DNA from: Liolophura sinensis
Taxonomy: Eukaryota; Mollusca; Polyplacophora; Chitonida; Chitonidae
DNA length: 60,000 nt
Assembly (NCBI RefSeq): GCF_032854445.1
Contig: NC_088295.1
Span: forward strand, 65,455,249-65,515,248
Direction of reading: 5' to 3'
In this document: positions 37,601 through 49,259 of the stretch, piece after piece
Numbering within the stretch: the first letter of the stretch is position 1
Layout of the letters: each line of letters begins with the position of its first letter
Made by a program: the position numbers and the translations under genes
Notes under the pieces: model-generated
What the model was told of the DNA's origin: nothing
Seen by the model: only the letters and a program-made list of their open reading frames with translations
The model's database searches: none

Positions 37601-38474
37601 AAGTAATTGGCGCGAACACAGAAGCATTGGACATGAACATATGAACTATATAATCAATTATTCATTTACACTTACACGGAATGAGCCTTACGAATAAAGA
37701 TACTGACATTTTAAACTCAATCAAAGATTTTGTAAAAAGTATATTTATATATATGTAATCTGTATTCACCATCTGGGGTATTTGAGTGGTTCCTAGGGTT
37801 TCACGAAGAATACAGAACTACATGGATTTCGAGAAAGAACAGCAAATTTAAAATGACCTCCAAGACGATATCTGTTTAACGGGCAGTCAACAGATCTTAT
37901 GTTACGTTAGCCAAGTCGGTGATGACCGCTGATAGGATTGCTCATCTCCATAGAAAGGGCTATACGGTACGCTAAAATTGTACTGGTTCTTTTTACCGCA
38001 CGCGAGAGTCCTTTTTCTAACAAATGTGTTTTATATTGTCTGGCCACCTACTGTGGCTTGTTCTCTTGATATTAACTACTTAACATTGATTCGAGAACAC
38101 GATAGTCATATTCGAACTAGACCAACACGTGGCGCTACAAATTTGACGCGCCGGGGTCAGTTGTCATGACATCTTGCACCGCCCCCTGGTGGGATCCTGC
38201 CGAATAGCTGGTACAGTTGAGAGTTTTATCACTGCTAGCTTGAGTTAATTACCTGTCTGACCGGTGTCTTATTGCCCATGAGTGTTAAACGACCTATCGG
38301 AAACAGAAGGCCCTAATGCAAGCCATACACACAGATCACAGCGCTGATAACTCAATAGAAAGAACACATTACTTTACTGTACACTCTCGCAGTCTCATTC
38401 AAGCCCGTTATCAAATAACGCCCACCCCAACGCATTTTTACTGGCACGTTTTTTTACATTTTTGGGGTAAAAAT

Positions 38475-38476
<2 letters not shown>
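34671..38476. other. Intergenic, no supported gene
   Basis: Short frames only. A 19-20-bp local duplication (ttcatgtcagaccacaccac) lies at 35657-35695. No RNA genes seen. Confidence 0.45.

Positions 38477-38528
<52 letters not shown>
38477..38528. repeat. (AC)26 microsatellite
   Basis: Perfect AC dinucleotide run of 52 bases. Confidence 0.95.
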
Positions 38529-38529
<1 letters not shown>

Positions 38530-40148
38530 GATATATACACCTTCCATGTGCGTGGGATTTTAAAATAAGATATAATAAAGTAGTCAATAATAGTGATTAT
38601 AATAATAATAATCAGTCAGAGAATATCACACTTTCGATCGACTGATTAATTGATTGATTGTGGCTAAGCATGGTAACACGTTGGAGCAGTTTTACAAACA
38701 TATTCTATGTTGAAAGCTAAAGAATCAATGCGTGAATCGCATAACAGTAGCTGCGATCGCCCATATATGACATTTCTTTTCGTGTTTTTTTTTCTTTTTC
38801 TTCTGTTCTTGTGGGTTTTTTTTTTCTTTTTTTTGATTTATAATTTCTCAAATTTCCACCTGGAAAAAGGTTTTGACTTTATAGGTCAATAGGATTGTCA
38901 CCTTAATGGCAAGGTTATCGTACAAAAAGCCCCGTTCTCTTTTCTGATGGCGTGAACTGAGATGACGGAGGAATGTTTAACGGGAAAAGACGAACATGAG
39001 AAAAAATCTCCATAAATGTTATTTACGACCAAAATAATTTTACTTTCAGTCAACAGTCCTAAAACATGCTGAGGCTGCAGATTTGCTTAGTTCGTTGGCA
39101 AATGTAAACGACTTCTGAAGTCTCTGGTATCACGTGCGTTTCCACAAGGGTGAAAAAGTTCTCGCGTGACGTGAGCGAAAAGATTTTCACCTGGGCAGAG
39201 GGGTTTTCACCTGCATGGATAGAAAGGTTTTCATCCTGATGCAAACATTTTCACACAAATGGAAACAAAAGGGAAAGAAAACTGAGCTGAGGGGCAAATA
39301 ATCCATAGGCCTACATTTCACTCAGTACTCACTGAATCTTCCTGACTCCCAAGTTTGGTTCAGTGGTTCAGCAGATTTATATAAGTTAAAAGTTAAAACC
39401 CGATTAACTGGACAAATGTATAGACAAACAGGTAGCAATATCTAATGCTATTATAATTTCCTCATCAGAAATCAAATTTCATTACAACCGATCAAGCAGT
39501 TCATTAGATATACTGCAGACAAATCGAAATGACAAAAACAATGGCCAATCAAATTTGATCAAATTCTTTTGTGCAGTTCTGGAGATATTTTGCAGAGAAT
39601 CAGTAGTCAAATGGATTGTAACATGGACAAACGACTTTACGCAAAGACTGACATGCACCAAAACCTTATCAGTTATTAAGGTCCTCATAAAAAAGCTTAA
39701 AATAATATTTTATTAAATTCTACGATTTCAGTGATACAGGAAAGACAGTCGATATCCGAGGCATGATATCCAATTCAAATTTTAAAAATGTGTAATTCTG
39801 AATAATTTTTCAATCAAATACAAATATGTGTAAACCTCAGTCGTGCTTTGATTGCAACTGTTCATAAAAGCACAACGTTGATGTATATGTAAGAATCATT
39901 CTTAAAGAATTTCGAAAACAATGCTTGTACTCTATCCCCTTAAGCTGTCGGAATAACAGAACGTAACAGAATATAACATAACAAAAACGGCCATAATTTT
40001 GTCGAACTTTGTCTGATATCAGTGAAGTTAACATCCAGTTCCCGGTTCTTGGTTTGACATACAGATATGAAGCTAACTCTCTTGGTCCGCTATTTCTGTT
40101 GGTGGAGGCATGTATACCAAGATTCATTTCAGAATAACCAAATGTAGT
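38530..40148. other. Intergenic, no gene seen
   Basis: T-rich run at 38775-38845. Degenerate repeats of a gttttcacctg word occur at 39165-39250 and yield the 39059-39244 minus frame. No gene supported. Confidence 0.45.
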
Positions 40149-40300
40149 GATTTATTTATCTATTTGATCGTTGTTTTACCTTCGTACCCAAGAATATTTC
40201 TCTTATGTGAAGGTGTTCAGCATTATGGTGGGAGGAAACAATTAAGGCAGAGACAGGGAACTACCCATGACAATCCGCAGACCTTTCCACCCACGATCCA
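40149..40300 (-). mobile_element. SINE-A copy, decayed
   Basis: gatttatttatctatttgatcgttgttttacc...acccaagaatatttctcttatg...cagcattatggtgggaggaaac, then catgacaatccgcagaccttccaccc-like sequence. No tRNA head. Confidence 0.75.
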
Positions 40301-40708
40301 ACCGGTAAACTGCCACAGTTCATAACAGGACAAAACGTTCATAATTTCGATGCAAATGAATAAAGCGCGAAACTCGAACGTGATCTGTAACGTGTAATTG
40401 TGAAGGCATCTATAAGTTTCAATTTAATTCGACAAAAAGTTTTCAACAATAGTCCGGCAAACTGTTGATGTCCAAAACAAGACATAAGAAAAGGCTTAAA
40501 CTGAGCTGGAACTCGTTATGGTGAAGCTATGTGCGAAGTTTCGACTTAATAGAATGAACCGTATAGTAAGACAGCCATTCAACTACCGGACTGACGGATG
40601 GACGGATGAATGGATGGACGGGCTCACAGACGAGGCATAAAGCTATTGTTTCTTCAGGTAATTCTAAGTAACCAATAAGCAATAAGCGATCCTCGTCTCG
40701 TGTTAATT

Positions 40709-40835
40709 GTTTATTTGTTTATTTGATTGAAATTTTACACCGTATTCAAGAATATTTCACTTATACGACGACGGCCACATTATGGTGAGAGGAAAACAGG
40801 TAACAGGAAGAACTCACAGCCATCGCTGCATTGCA
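40709..40835 (-). mobile_element. SINE-A copy, decayed
   Basis: tgtttatttgtttatttgattgaaattttacaccgtattcaagaatatttcacttatacgacgacggcca, then cattatggtgagaggaaaac. 3' part only. Confidence 0.8.
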
Positions 40836-41607
40836 TTGCACTAGAGTATGTGATTATTCTGGTGACCCACCGGGAGTAGCCAAAGGACTCATCCGCACTT
40901 TATAAATCACCAACATCTACGTCACCAGTCTTATTGACTGATCCCATTTGGTCATATCACTCAATTTTCTTATGATTTAGCTCAACTGGAAAAGATATTT
41001 CAGTCACCTGATCAAAACTCTTCTCTGAGAGGAGTGATATATGCGCACTTCTTATGGAACAAGGTAGTATTCACAAAGCCTGCAAGTAGGCTACACGAGT
41101 AAGAAAGAAATGTAGGTCCCATACCGTACGTTTGTACTTCGACTGTGTAGCAGTTCAGGCTGCATAGCCACTGTGCATTCCTGATCAGTGCTGTTACCTG
41201 GTCAAAGGTCAGCCGATAAAACTCGCGGAAAACATCTTTAATAGACTAGCCAAAGGGAGGCTACTTGTATAAACGTTGACATATTTGTGGGTATGTTTAG
41301 TAGCCTCCCTTACTCTGTATTCTAACATCATCACGTGAAACCCAGCGCATATTTGTAACTCTTGGCCTGTTGTATACTCATTTCTACCAAAACACAACAG
41401 TATTTCCTTGCAGCACGCCATGAAGCTTCAGTGATGACACACAGTGTGGTTATCAGGCTGTCTATAGCTAAAACTCCACGAATTTTGGTTTAACACCTGC
41501 ACAGACGCCTGATGTGTAATGAAATCCCGAAATATAATAATTATTACACTATGTGGTTAGAACTGGCAACCCGTAATTTCATAACATGGGTACCAAGTCA
41601 GTCATTT

Positions 41608-41705
41608 ACTTATTTATTTATTTCATTGGTGCTTTACGCTGCACTCAAATATAAGTCCCACAAACGACGGCGGCCCAACCTTAATCTGGGAAGGACAGAG
41701 CCTAA
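41608..41705 (-). mobile_element. SINE-A copy, decayed
   Basis: cttatttatttatttcattggtgctttacgctgcactcaaatataag, then acgacggcggcccaaccttaatctgggaggac-like sequence. 3' part only. Confidence 0.75.
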
Positions 41706-41709
41706 GGAA

Positions 41710-43030
41710 AGGTAGCAAATGGCATCCATGCTGTTATCCAATCTTTGTGTTACATTACTGATAGTGATTACCCATTTTGTGCTCATTATGTAATAAACTT
41801 CATAAACTTCTATACATCAGTTTATCCGCTTGTTCTCTTCCCAGAAGTTGTCTCTATATTATTATTTCTAGACGAATGAGCCCAATAAATTTCAAATAAC
41901 ATCATTTCATTTTCTGCACTAAGGTGTAAATCTCGATGTACATCAGAAATGGATGTACATCGGGGACATAGATATTTTACACGTGGAATATAACAGATAT
42001 CTTATACAATAGACTAGGATATTCAATAACCTATCCCTCGTTCGTTGGTAAACAGGAAATAAGATCTTAAAATTGAGGATGGTTCGAGCTTAAACAGATT
42101 GGTTGATTTTGGTAAAAGAAATAGCTAAAAATAGGATAACCAATTTCATTTCCCATTATTATACGAGATGAAATGATGAGAATAAACAGATTTGATCGGA
42201 CGTTTCATTATTTGACTATAGACAGTCAGTGTAATGGAGGTGTGTTAGATTAATGGCACTAGCACTAGCAGAATCATCAATGCACGGGCGAGCTCCATAA
42301 ATGTAATGTAATGCATATGGCATAATGTTGTTGTTAAATGCGATGAAGCCAGCATTTTGAGTAATTCTATGTCAGTGATGTCTAATAAATGCAATAACAT
42401 TTGATTGTTAAAATATACAAGTAATAAACACCTTTTTCTAATGTCAAAACATTTTCAAAATCAAACATTCATAATTTCATTACATCTTCTTGTGCAGTCT
42501 ATTATCTGTTATTCTTTGCTCCTGTTATAAATACATGTAAGGCATGTTTGTTATTTTTCAGATGTGTTCATTTGTTTACATTATTCACTTGAAATTATAA
42601 GGAATGGCCAAACTATACGTAAATCGATGATCAGTTAAAACAAAATGTACGAAGATAGACTTTTTAAAGACATCAATTATGGTGTTTAACAAGTACACAT
42701 TAAACAGAAGACTTATACTGTACACATATTCATGGTACAAAATACAAGAAACTTGCACAACTGCACTCAGCGCCTATAACAAGAAATTTGTTTAACATTT
42801 AATGATTAAATGCATGTAATTTCCAATGTCCCCGCTAGTATGGCGCTTGGTCTGCCGGGAGGTATATGACAGGTATCTAACGGGTAAAAAAATGGAAAAA
42901 CAACATACAATTTATGTCCAACGTTTACATGCTTCAGTGAACTGACATACCACATTGGTTATCGATTTATTCATTTTTCTTGTGCATTAGGAGACCCGTA
43001 CAAAATAATTGTTGTAGATATATCACTCAC
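41710..43030. other. AT-rich intergenic, no gene seen
   Basis: No open frames of note and no recognised repeat. Confidence 0.5.
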
Positions 43031-43034
43031 TAAA

Positions 43035-43503
43035 TCCATCGTCCTCTTATTTTTGAAAACATGGCCTGCCTCTCCGTAACGTAATGCTTACATTCCAAGA
43101 AATAGTGATGGGCAGTTTCTCCTTGGGGCTTCACAGCTCCACCGAGGAGAATCAGAGACAAAATTGTTTAACACATCATCATTTAGACCACTGAACCATT
43201 TCGTAAGCGACATAAACATATATAAGAAAGTCTACTGGCCGTATAATACCATATTGAGGGTTTGACTTTTAAGTGTAGCGTTAGATCATTCTGGTCAGTT
43301 ATCTGTTTGATCAGTTCAGGTAAGATATTCCAGTTTCTGGCATTGGCGGGAAGGAATGATTTGCTGAAGGCTGCGGTTTTGGCGGTTACCTGAGCGGACA
43401 AGGTACGGGGGTACGGGTTTCTCGTGTAGGCTGTTTGAGGCAAGATCTGGTTACCGATCGTGGATAATTGCGTGAAAGAAAAACAGACGGTGCATTCGAA
43501 CAC
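43035..43503 (-). pseudogene. 3' end of a non-LTR retrotransposon ORF (relic)
   Basis: On the minus strand, RNPYPRTLSAQVTAKTAAFS, KSFLPANARNWNILPELIKQ and ASRLSYICLCRLRNGS match the pattern after the reverse-transcriptase domain of CR1/jockey-like elements (F-x-x-S-F-x-P, W-N-x-L-P, then R-L...R-L-R). Past a stop at 43183-43185 the pattern resumes in shifted frames: a Cys-x-Cys group, then GETAHHYFLEC and KHYVTERQ, which is the usual C-terminal Cys/His-Cys motif. Stops and frame changes show the copy is dead. No catalytic core or upstream ORF is present, so it is a 5'-truncated insertion. Confidence 0.75.
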
Positions 43504-43579
43504 GTTGGCTTAGTTCGAGGAATTAAGCATTTATATGAACAGTTATAAAAAAAAACTCAAATTAGGTAATTAGCAAAGG

Positions 43580-43700
43580 GCCGAATTTTCCGAATTACGT
43601 GTGGCCATTTGCCAGCTATCACACTGTCGTCGCTCCGGTTTTACATTCTGTGCTTTACGTTTTTGATTATACCCATAGTGTAATGATGGCTGCTCACGGA
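43580..43700. repeat. Dispersed repeat, copy 2 (partner at 32440)
   Basis: ccgaattttccgaattacg...atttgccagctatcacactgtcgtcgctccggtttt aligns with 32440-32550 in the same orientation. Family unknown. Confidence 0.5.
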
Positions 43701-43867
43701 ACAATACAGCTATAATTACTGAGATGTTTTACTTGATTATATGGGACCTGTGCTGACCGACCTCTCGCATGGGCCTTTTACACAAAGTCATTTTGGGCAG
43801 ATGTCCAAAACACTATCGTGTAACGGGCGATAGGGTTTTCGGGACATAATATTCATTGGCATTTTGG

Positions 43868-43922
43868 GAAACACCAATCAAATAAACTCAATGCTGGTCG
43901 CCGTCGTATTATAGTATATTTC
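43868..43922. mobile_element. Rearranged SINE-A fragments
   Basis: The tail end aaacaccaatcaaataaa is followed by the normally upstream segment atgctggtcgccgtcgtatta, so pieces are present in swapped order. Confidence 0.55.
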
Positions 43923-44984
43923 TTTTAGCCAGTCGTCTAGTTTCAGCTGTCTGTAAAATCAGTCATACTCGTTACCAAAATTGCCTGTCGTTAGTGACAA
44001 GTAAGACCACAGACTCTACTCTGTACGGAAAATGCAGTTAGAATACTTTTTATAATTCATCATTTTACACTCCATAACATTGGTTTCGACGGCAAGAACA
44101 CGCCATGGGTGAAGTCATAATCATTCAAAATCAAGAAAAAGCTACTTTGAAATATTCCTGATTACGGGATAAAACACCAATGATCAAAAAAAACATAAAT
44201 CAGTGAACATCACATGAAATGAAAGAACAAATATAATTAGGCTTCACATAAATTTGCTTTAGTAACACAGTGGATCTAGAACAACACCGATCACACGTAC
44301 GTTATGCATAGAGCAACATATAAGCAGTTGATCAGATCTTCGTATACATATAGGCTACAGAAGGTGTAATCTTAGACAGTTTTAGCTTTCCAATACTACG
44401 TCCAGCGTAATGGGACTGCCCTGCATATAAATTGTGAGTACATCAATACGAACTTACTCGTGTACAACAAGACAAATTACATCATAAAATTTTTATCACC
44501 GAGTATATCATATTTACCACTATTGAAAGTTTCGTGGCCAGAATTATGCCCGTATTATTACATTCCTTCACACGGAGGATGGCAGGTGTCTTAACTTGCC
44601 GAATATGTACATCACAACTACCATATATCGTGTATCTAATAATTAAGGAATAGTATTCATCCTGATTTTGAGGGGATATATGTTCTATAATCAACTGATA
44701 AACGCTTGCTACTTTGTATTAATATATTTACTTTCAACTATCACCTGTTACCTTAACTGGTCGCCATTTCGAATCGAAAATTTAACTCCTAATTTTGTAC
44801 TTTATAGTCTATACACAACGTATACAACAAATCATACCCCGATCATCAACTTGGCCCCATGCCAAAGTCAGAAACACCACTATTTCTCCAATCTTCACCA
44901 ATATTGTCCAAGAACTTAAAAAATAATTACAAGTACAAGGTTTGGAATCATGTATCAGGCATAAAATATAGACGAGACCAAGAA

Positions 44985-45400
44985 TTTAGACGATAAGACG
45001 ACAGAGGCTACACGTTTCTAATGGTATATAATGACATGTGTGTAAGTCGATAAGATTATAGACGTTATAGGTTTCTAATGGTATATGATGACATGTATAT
45101 AAGTCGATTAGACGATAGACGTTACACGTTTTTAATGGTATACGATGACAGGTATGTAAGACGATAGAGGCTACACGTTTCTAATTGTATATATTAACAT
45201 GTATGCAAGTCGGTTAGATGATAGACGTTACACGTTTCTAATGGTGTATCATGACATGCATGTAAGTCGATTAGATGATGGACGTTACACGTTTCTAATG
45301 GTATATGATGACATGTATGTAAGTCGATTAGATGATAGACGTTACACGTTTCTAATGGTATATGATGACATGTATGTAAGTCGATTAGATAATAGGCCCT
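44985..45400. repeat. 57-bp minisatellite adjoining cGLR fragment
   Basis: About seven copies of a 57-bp unit (gttacacgtttctaatggta + tatgatgacatgtatgtaag + tcgattagatgatagac); the four nearest the gene are almost identical and the distal ones are diverged. 57 is a multiple of 3, so frames stay open on both strands and generate repetitive pseudo-proteins (45199-45468 plus, 45194-45553 minus). It begins exactly where homology to the cGAS-like gene ends. Confidence 0.95.
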
Positions 45401-45668
45401 ACACATTTCCAAACCGATTTTTGTGCCTTCATGAAAACTACCTCTGGACAGGATCTTTGAATGGCTAAGACACGGGTATTTCTCTGACTTGGAGACACCC
45501 TCAACCAGTTTCCACACAAGATCCTCAACGGCCTGCTGCACATCGTTTGCCACTTCTTGTGGCGCAATGTTTTTGACGAAGCTCCTCCAGAAACCTGTTC
45601 AGTGTTGGGGAACTGTGCAGGTTTATACTCCCTTCCTCGTCGTCAGATTCCGGATAAGCGCTGGCCAT
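45400..45668 (-). pseudogene. cGAS-like (Mab-21 family) gene, 5' fragment
   Basis: The start codon at 45668 opens MASAYPESDDEEGSINLH, close to the 53.45-kb copy (MACAYPESDDDKGSINLH), then RFLEELRQKHCA. Relative to that copy an 11-bp deletion after CATTGCGCC shifts the frame. In the shifted frame ANDVQQAVEDLVWKLVEGVS and KILSRGSFHEGTKIG continue up to the nucleotidyltransferase GS motif. Homology then stops at the 57-bp minisatellite, so the catalytic acids and all of the C-terminal domain are missing. It is a dead gene fragment. The flanking upstream DNA is duplicated near 53.5 kb. Confidence 0.85.
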
Positions 45669-45912
45669 GATTAATATTGTTGTGTATAGGCTCTGAAACA
45701 GTGAAGGAGATAACATGAAACGATCGAGAGGCTACGTGTTTTGTGGAACGTGCGGCGTGGCATTTGCCTGTTATATATCAGAGGTAAACTTACATCACAC
45801 AGAAACCAGAAATGAAGGCATCTAATCAATGTCTCCATAGCTACTTTCCATAAATAAGGCAATTCTGCGTAGAATCGATCTTCACTATCATGTGCCTGGA
45901 CGTGCTAATACC

Positions 45913-45922
45913 AAAAGTGAAA
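45913..45922 (+). promoter_or_regulatory. IRF/ISRE-like site upstream of cGLR fragment
   Basis: AAAAGTGAAA(G), about 245 bp upstream of the start at 45668, resembles the IRF element GAAANNGAAA with one mismatch. It aligns with the site at 53665 in the duplicated partner. Confidence 0.3.
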
Positions 45923-46222
45923 GTAACTGCTGTCAGTTGCACTAAACCATATGTTTGAAATAAAAAAAAATTAGAAATCGATAATTTTCGTAAACATACA
46001 ATGATTAGTCATCACGGCTTGATCAAAAATCGTTAGTAGGTCCGTGGTCAGGCTATGTGGTGGAAGAAAATACATATAAATCCATTAGGCCATGCATGGA
46101 TAGGTTTATAATATAAAATGAAAGTTTGGGTGGGCAATGGAACCCATTTTTGACCACGAAGAGAAGGAGTGGATGTACGATTGAGGTCCAACACCATATC
46201 GTGGCGGGAACATGTTAAGCGT

Positions 46223-46449
46223 GGCATACACAAGAGCTTATAACATCAAACTCAACTCAACCCGACCGCTGTATCGGGGTCTAAACGCTAGCGTATGCAA
46301 AATAATGACCCGACTCAACTGGAGTTGTAACCCGGTTTTTATACGCGTCTGACCATTCAGTTTAGTGTCGTATGGCCATCAACGACTGAGACCAATTATA
46401 TACAACCAGTTCGGTTGAGTTGAGTCCATGTTAAACTCTTGTGTATACC
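46223..46449. mobile_element. MITE with about 45-bp terminal inverted repeats
   Basis: The left end GGCATACACAAGAGCTTATA...CTCAACTCAACC pairs with the right end, whose complement reads GGTATACACAAGAGTTTAAC...CTCAACTCAACC. The element is about 227 bp with no coding capacity. Clean target-site duplications are not obvious (AAGC occurs on both sides but at slightly different offsets). It is absent from the paralogous segment near 54.4 kb. Confidence 0.75.
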
Positions 46450-46526
46450 AAGCTGAAAACCAACACTGGTCTGGTGGTGAATGGCGCTCGTCTTTCAGTC
46501 GCTTTGAAACACTATGGGTGGCCTTG

Positions 46527-46690
46527 ATTTATTTATTTATTTGATTGGTGTTTTACGCCGTACTCAAGAATATTTCACTTACACGACGGCGGCCAGCATT
46601 ATGGTGGGTGGAAGCCGGTCAGAGCCCGGGGAAACCCTCGACCATCCGCAGGTTGTTGTCATGACCTTCCCACATAATGTGTGGCCTATG
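46527..46690 (-). mobile_element. SINE-A copy, 3' two-thirds
   Basis: gatttatttatttatttgattggtgttttacgccgtactcaagaatatttcacttacacgacggcggccagcattatggtggg, followed by gagcccggggaaaccctcgaccatccgcaggttg and ttcccacat. No tRNA head. Not present in the duplicated partner segment. Confidence 0.92.
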
Positions 46691-46739
46691 CGAGGCATAT
46701 TACATGCACTCTAAGGATTCCTCCGAAATTGTTGATGAA

Positions 46740-46862
46740 CTTGCCAAATGTCGGTGGTTTACTTCGGTTTCCTCCTTACATAAAACTGGTCGCAATCGTA
46801 TAATTGAAAAATTCTTGGGTATGGCGTTACACGACAATCAAATAAAAAAAATAAATAATTAG
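46740..46862 (+). mobile_element. SINE-B copy shared by the segmental duplication
   Basis: acttgccaaatgtcggtggtttacttcggtttcctcc, cataaaactggtcgc, then aaattcttgggtatggcgttac and a tail caatcaaataaaaaaaataaataa. Its counterpart lies at 54548-54672, so this SINE predates the duplication. Confidence 0.75.
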
Positions 46863-47115
46863 ACAACGAGAACATCCGAAATAAGAACAAAGAGTAAAAT
46901 TATATGTTTACTGAACTAAATTAGTTTGTGGTGAAATATGACACCAAGAAAAACGGTTGCAACACAAGAAAACTACCTATGATATTATTTATAAGTTAAT
47001 TCTAGACACTTGGCCAGATTATCATGATGATGTCGTATCAGGGAATGTAGTGAGGATTCAGACACTTGACTATATGCAAGTGCACCCGATATCACAGTGT
47101 CTCATGGGGATAAGG

Positions 47116-49005
47116 GAAGGCCACGACATGCTGTAATGTGTAGCGTGATAAATAAATCCGCGTCAACTTCAGGGGTGAAGAGGCAGTCTCATGACAATGG
47201 GCTGGCAAGGTGCATGACAAAACTGACACATAATTAAATGCCAAGAAGTCAAAGATCATGTTTTAATTCACTCGGAAGACATTCCATATTTAGCAAAATT
47301 ATATAAACAAAAGTTTAAGGGAAAAAGGTGTAGGCAAACATCTATATTCTGATAGATTGATAGGCCGTCTGAGATTTCATTTATTTCATTGTGGCTTAAC
47401 ACAGTACATAATATACTAAAAGTGTAAATTTAAAGCTTTTAAAGCAATTCTAGCAGTTTACGGTATGTCAGATTAAAGAATACGAAGAGAAGAATAAAAT
47501 GAAAAACACTCAAACTGTAAAACATAATAATGTAAAAATTGACCCATTAGAAGCTTTAGACTCACTAACGTCATTCTTTTATTTCATCTTTATGCCATAC
47601 CCTTAATTTAATATTGCTTTTCAAACAGGATTATTATAGGTTAGGACATATGGTATGCATTTCCTCGCAGGTGCATGTCATAAGAAAATTCTAATATGTA
47701 CCTCAAGTTGATAAATTATAAATAAAGTCAGCGCCAAAACCCGCTGTGGGCGACTCCATTTTGCCTAAGAACTAATCCTGAAGTCTTCTCTGTTAGGAGG
47801 AGAATTGCCGTCGGAAACCGCCGAAGTGCAGCTCGTACATTTCCGGTAGAACTCTTCTTCCCAGAAGGTAGCGAAGAGTACAGTTCGTTTTCCGCTTGAC
47901 GATCGGGAAACCGGAATGTTGGACGTAGGTTCCGAGTTTACACGAACAGGCCGGCAGTTTTAACGGCTCTCTTTGGCTAAGAGGCAACATACCCCCAGCA
48001 TAAATCACAGCGTGTTAAAGATGGACTCAGCCATTTATGCCAGCTTTACCGTTTTCAGGCTTTACGTGTATGGCGAGGAAAAATCGCAAAATTATGCAAC
48101 AGGCCCCACCAGATAGAAAAAATGTGCTCTTTTCAGCCTATAGCGTCATGTTTTTCAGTTTTCTTCTCCTTTAATGTTGTAAGAATTATTACACTATTTG
48201 TAGCACGAACATTATTATATTGGGTGTAGCACGTGCTACGCATATAGTAATATTATGGCATTATGGGTACCTCGATGCAATGCATACAGGCATGATTCAG
48301 GCCTGTCTATGGTGTAGTATATCCTACACTGTGGATAGGACTAAAACAAGCATGTTTCTAAGCATTCCATCCAGATATCTATAATGTAACACACCTGCGC
48401 ATTCATCTTGAAAGTCTCTTCAAATCTGGTTTTGCAGGCACCACCACCGCAACGCTTTTTCCCCAATTTTAACAATTTTAAAGTCATATGACGACGAGGA
48501 GTCATTAGGTGTGCGCACATATACTGTGTCTTACTGTGGCAGAGCGAGTCCATGCCTCCAAAGTGCTGCCGCCACTGAGGCATCATGCCGAAGACATCAG
48601 ACATGACACGTCACCCAGTCACATTATACTGACACAGGGTCATGTTTCCTACCACTAACCTCTCAGTGCTGAGCATCAAACGAGGCAGCAACAAATATTA
48701 TTTTAAAGTCTTTGGTGTGACTCGATAGGGTTCGATCCTGGGTTTCCCCGACTTCGAGACAGTTCTCCATAAAGCTTTGTTCTCACTGTCTATATCTTAT
48801 AATGGAATGAAGTGTGCAAACATAAAAGTTTTCCAAAATCAACCACTTCAGCCATTTTCCATTTCAAAAATGTGTGTATTAACAAACCAGGGAGGGATAA
48901 GATCCTGGGCATATATCTCCCATTAATTTTGTGTACAGGTAAGCTGTGCAAGCCCGAAAGTAACCATTAGTCTTTCCCAGGTACCTCACACACTCCTGAT
49001 ATAAA
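47116..49005. other. Intergenic, no supported gene
   Basis: Contains a B-box-like gggttcgatcctggg at 48728-48742 without a convincing A-box, and a weak SINE-tail-like atttatttcattgtggcttaac at 47378-47400. Frames at 47793-48008 and 48341-48604 have no recognised domains. Confidence 0.4.
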
Positions 49006-49009
49006 CCGA

Positions 49010-49105
49010 ATAAGCGCCAATTGGATGCGAGCACGAGACCTCAACGTTTGTCACCCACACTGACGACCAGCACCTTAAACGACTCAGCCAGTGGGAGCCG
49101 GCCTG
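49010..49105 (-). mobile_element. tRNA-like sequence, possible SINE head
   Basis: Read on the minus strand: an A-box-like tggctgagtcgtttaaggtgctgg followed about 40 bp later by a degenerate B-box-like tcgtgctcgcatcc. Spacing fits a tRNA-derived SINE head. No tail was identified. A diverged tRNA gene is less likely. Confidence 0.35.
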
Positions 49106-49259
49106 CGCGTATTGTAACCCCATGCCATTTAAGCATGGGATTATGCTTAAATTATAGTAAAAGCATGTAGCAAGTGAAAACATCGTGTGGCACATAATGT
49201 TTACATTGCAAACAATAGTCGCGTGACTTCCAAGTTTGTGTTACTATTTATCGTGACGT

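Larger units (their letters stand above)
45669..47115. repeat. Segmental duplication, copy 1 (partner about 53457-55095)
   Basis: Non-coding sequence upstream of the 45.67-kb fragment is collinear with that upstream of the 53.46-kb copy. Matching words: ggcatctaatcaat.tct (45818 / 53562), ctaataccaaaagtgaaagtaact (45904 / 53657), tgggcaatggaacc / taggcgatggaagcc (46131 / 54387), acttgccaaatgtcggtggttt (46740 / 54548), acatttgactgt-like text near 47060 / 55000. Two mobile elements (46223 and 46527) are present only in this copy. Confidence 0.75.

Noticed and set aside
45194-45553. 119-aa minus frame with repeated HHIPLETCNVYHLIDLHTC units as a novel repeat protein
   Set aside because: Produced by the 57-bp minisatellite running on from a broken cGLR fragment; noted as a finding but not called a gene.
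48728-48745. B-box-like gggttcgatcctggg as a tRNA gene
   Set aside because: No A-box at the right distance and no cloverleaf could be drawn.
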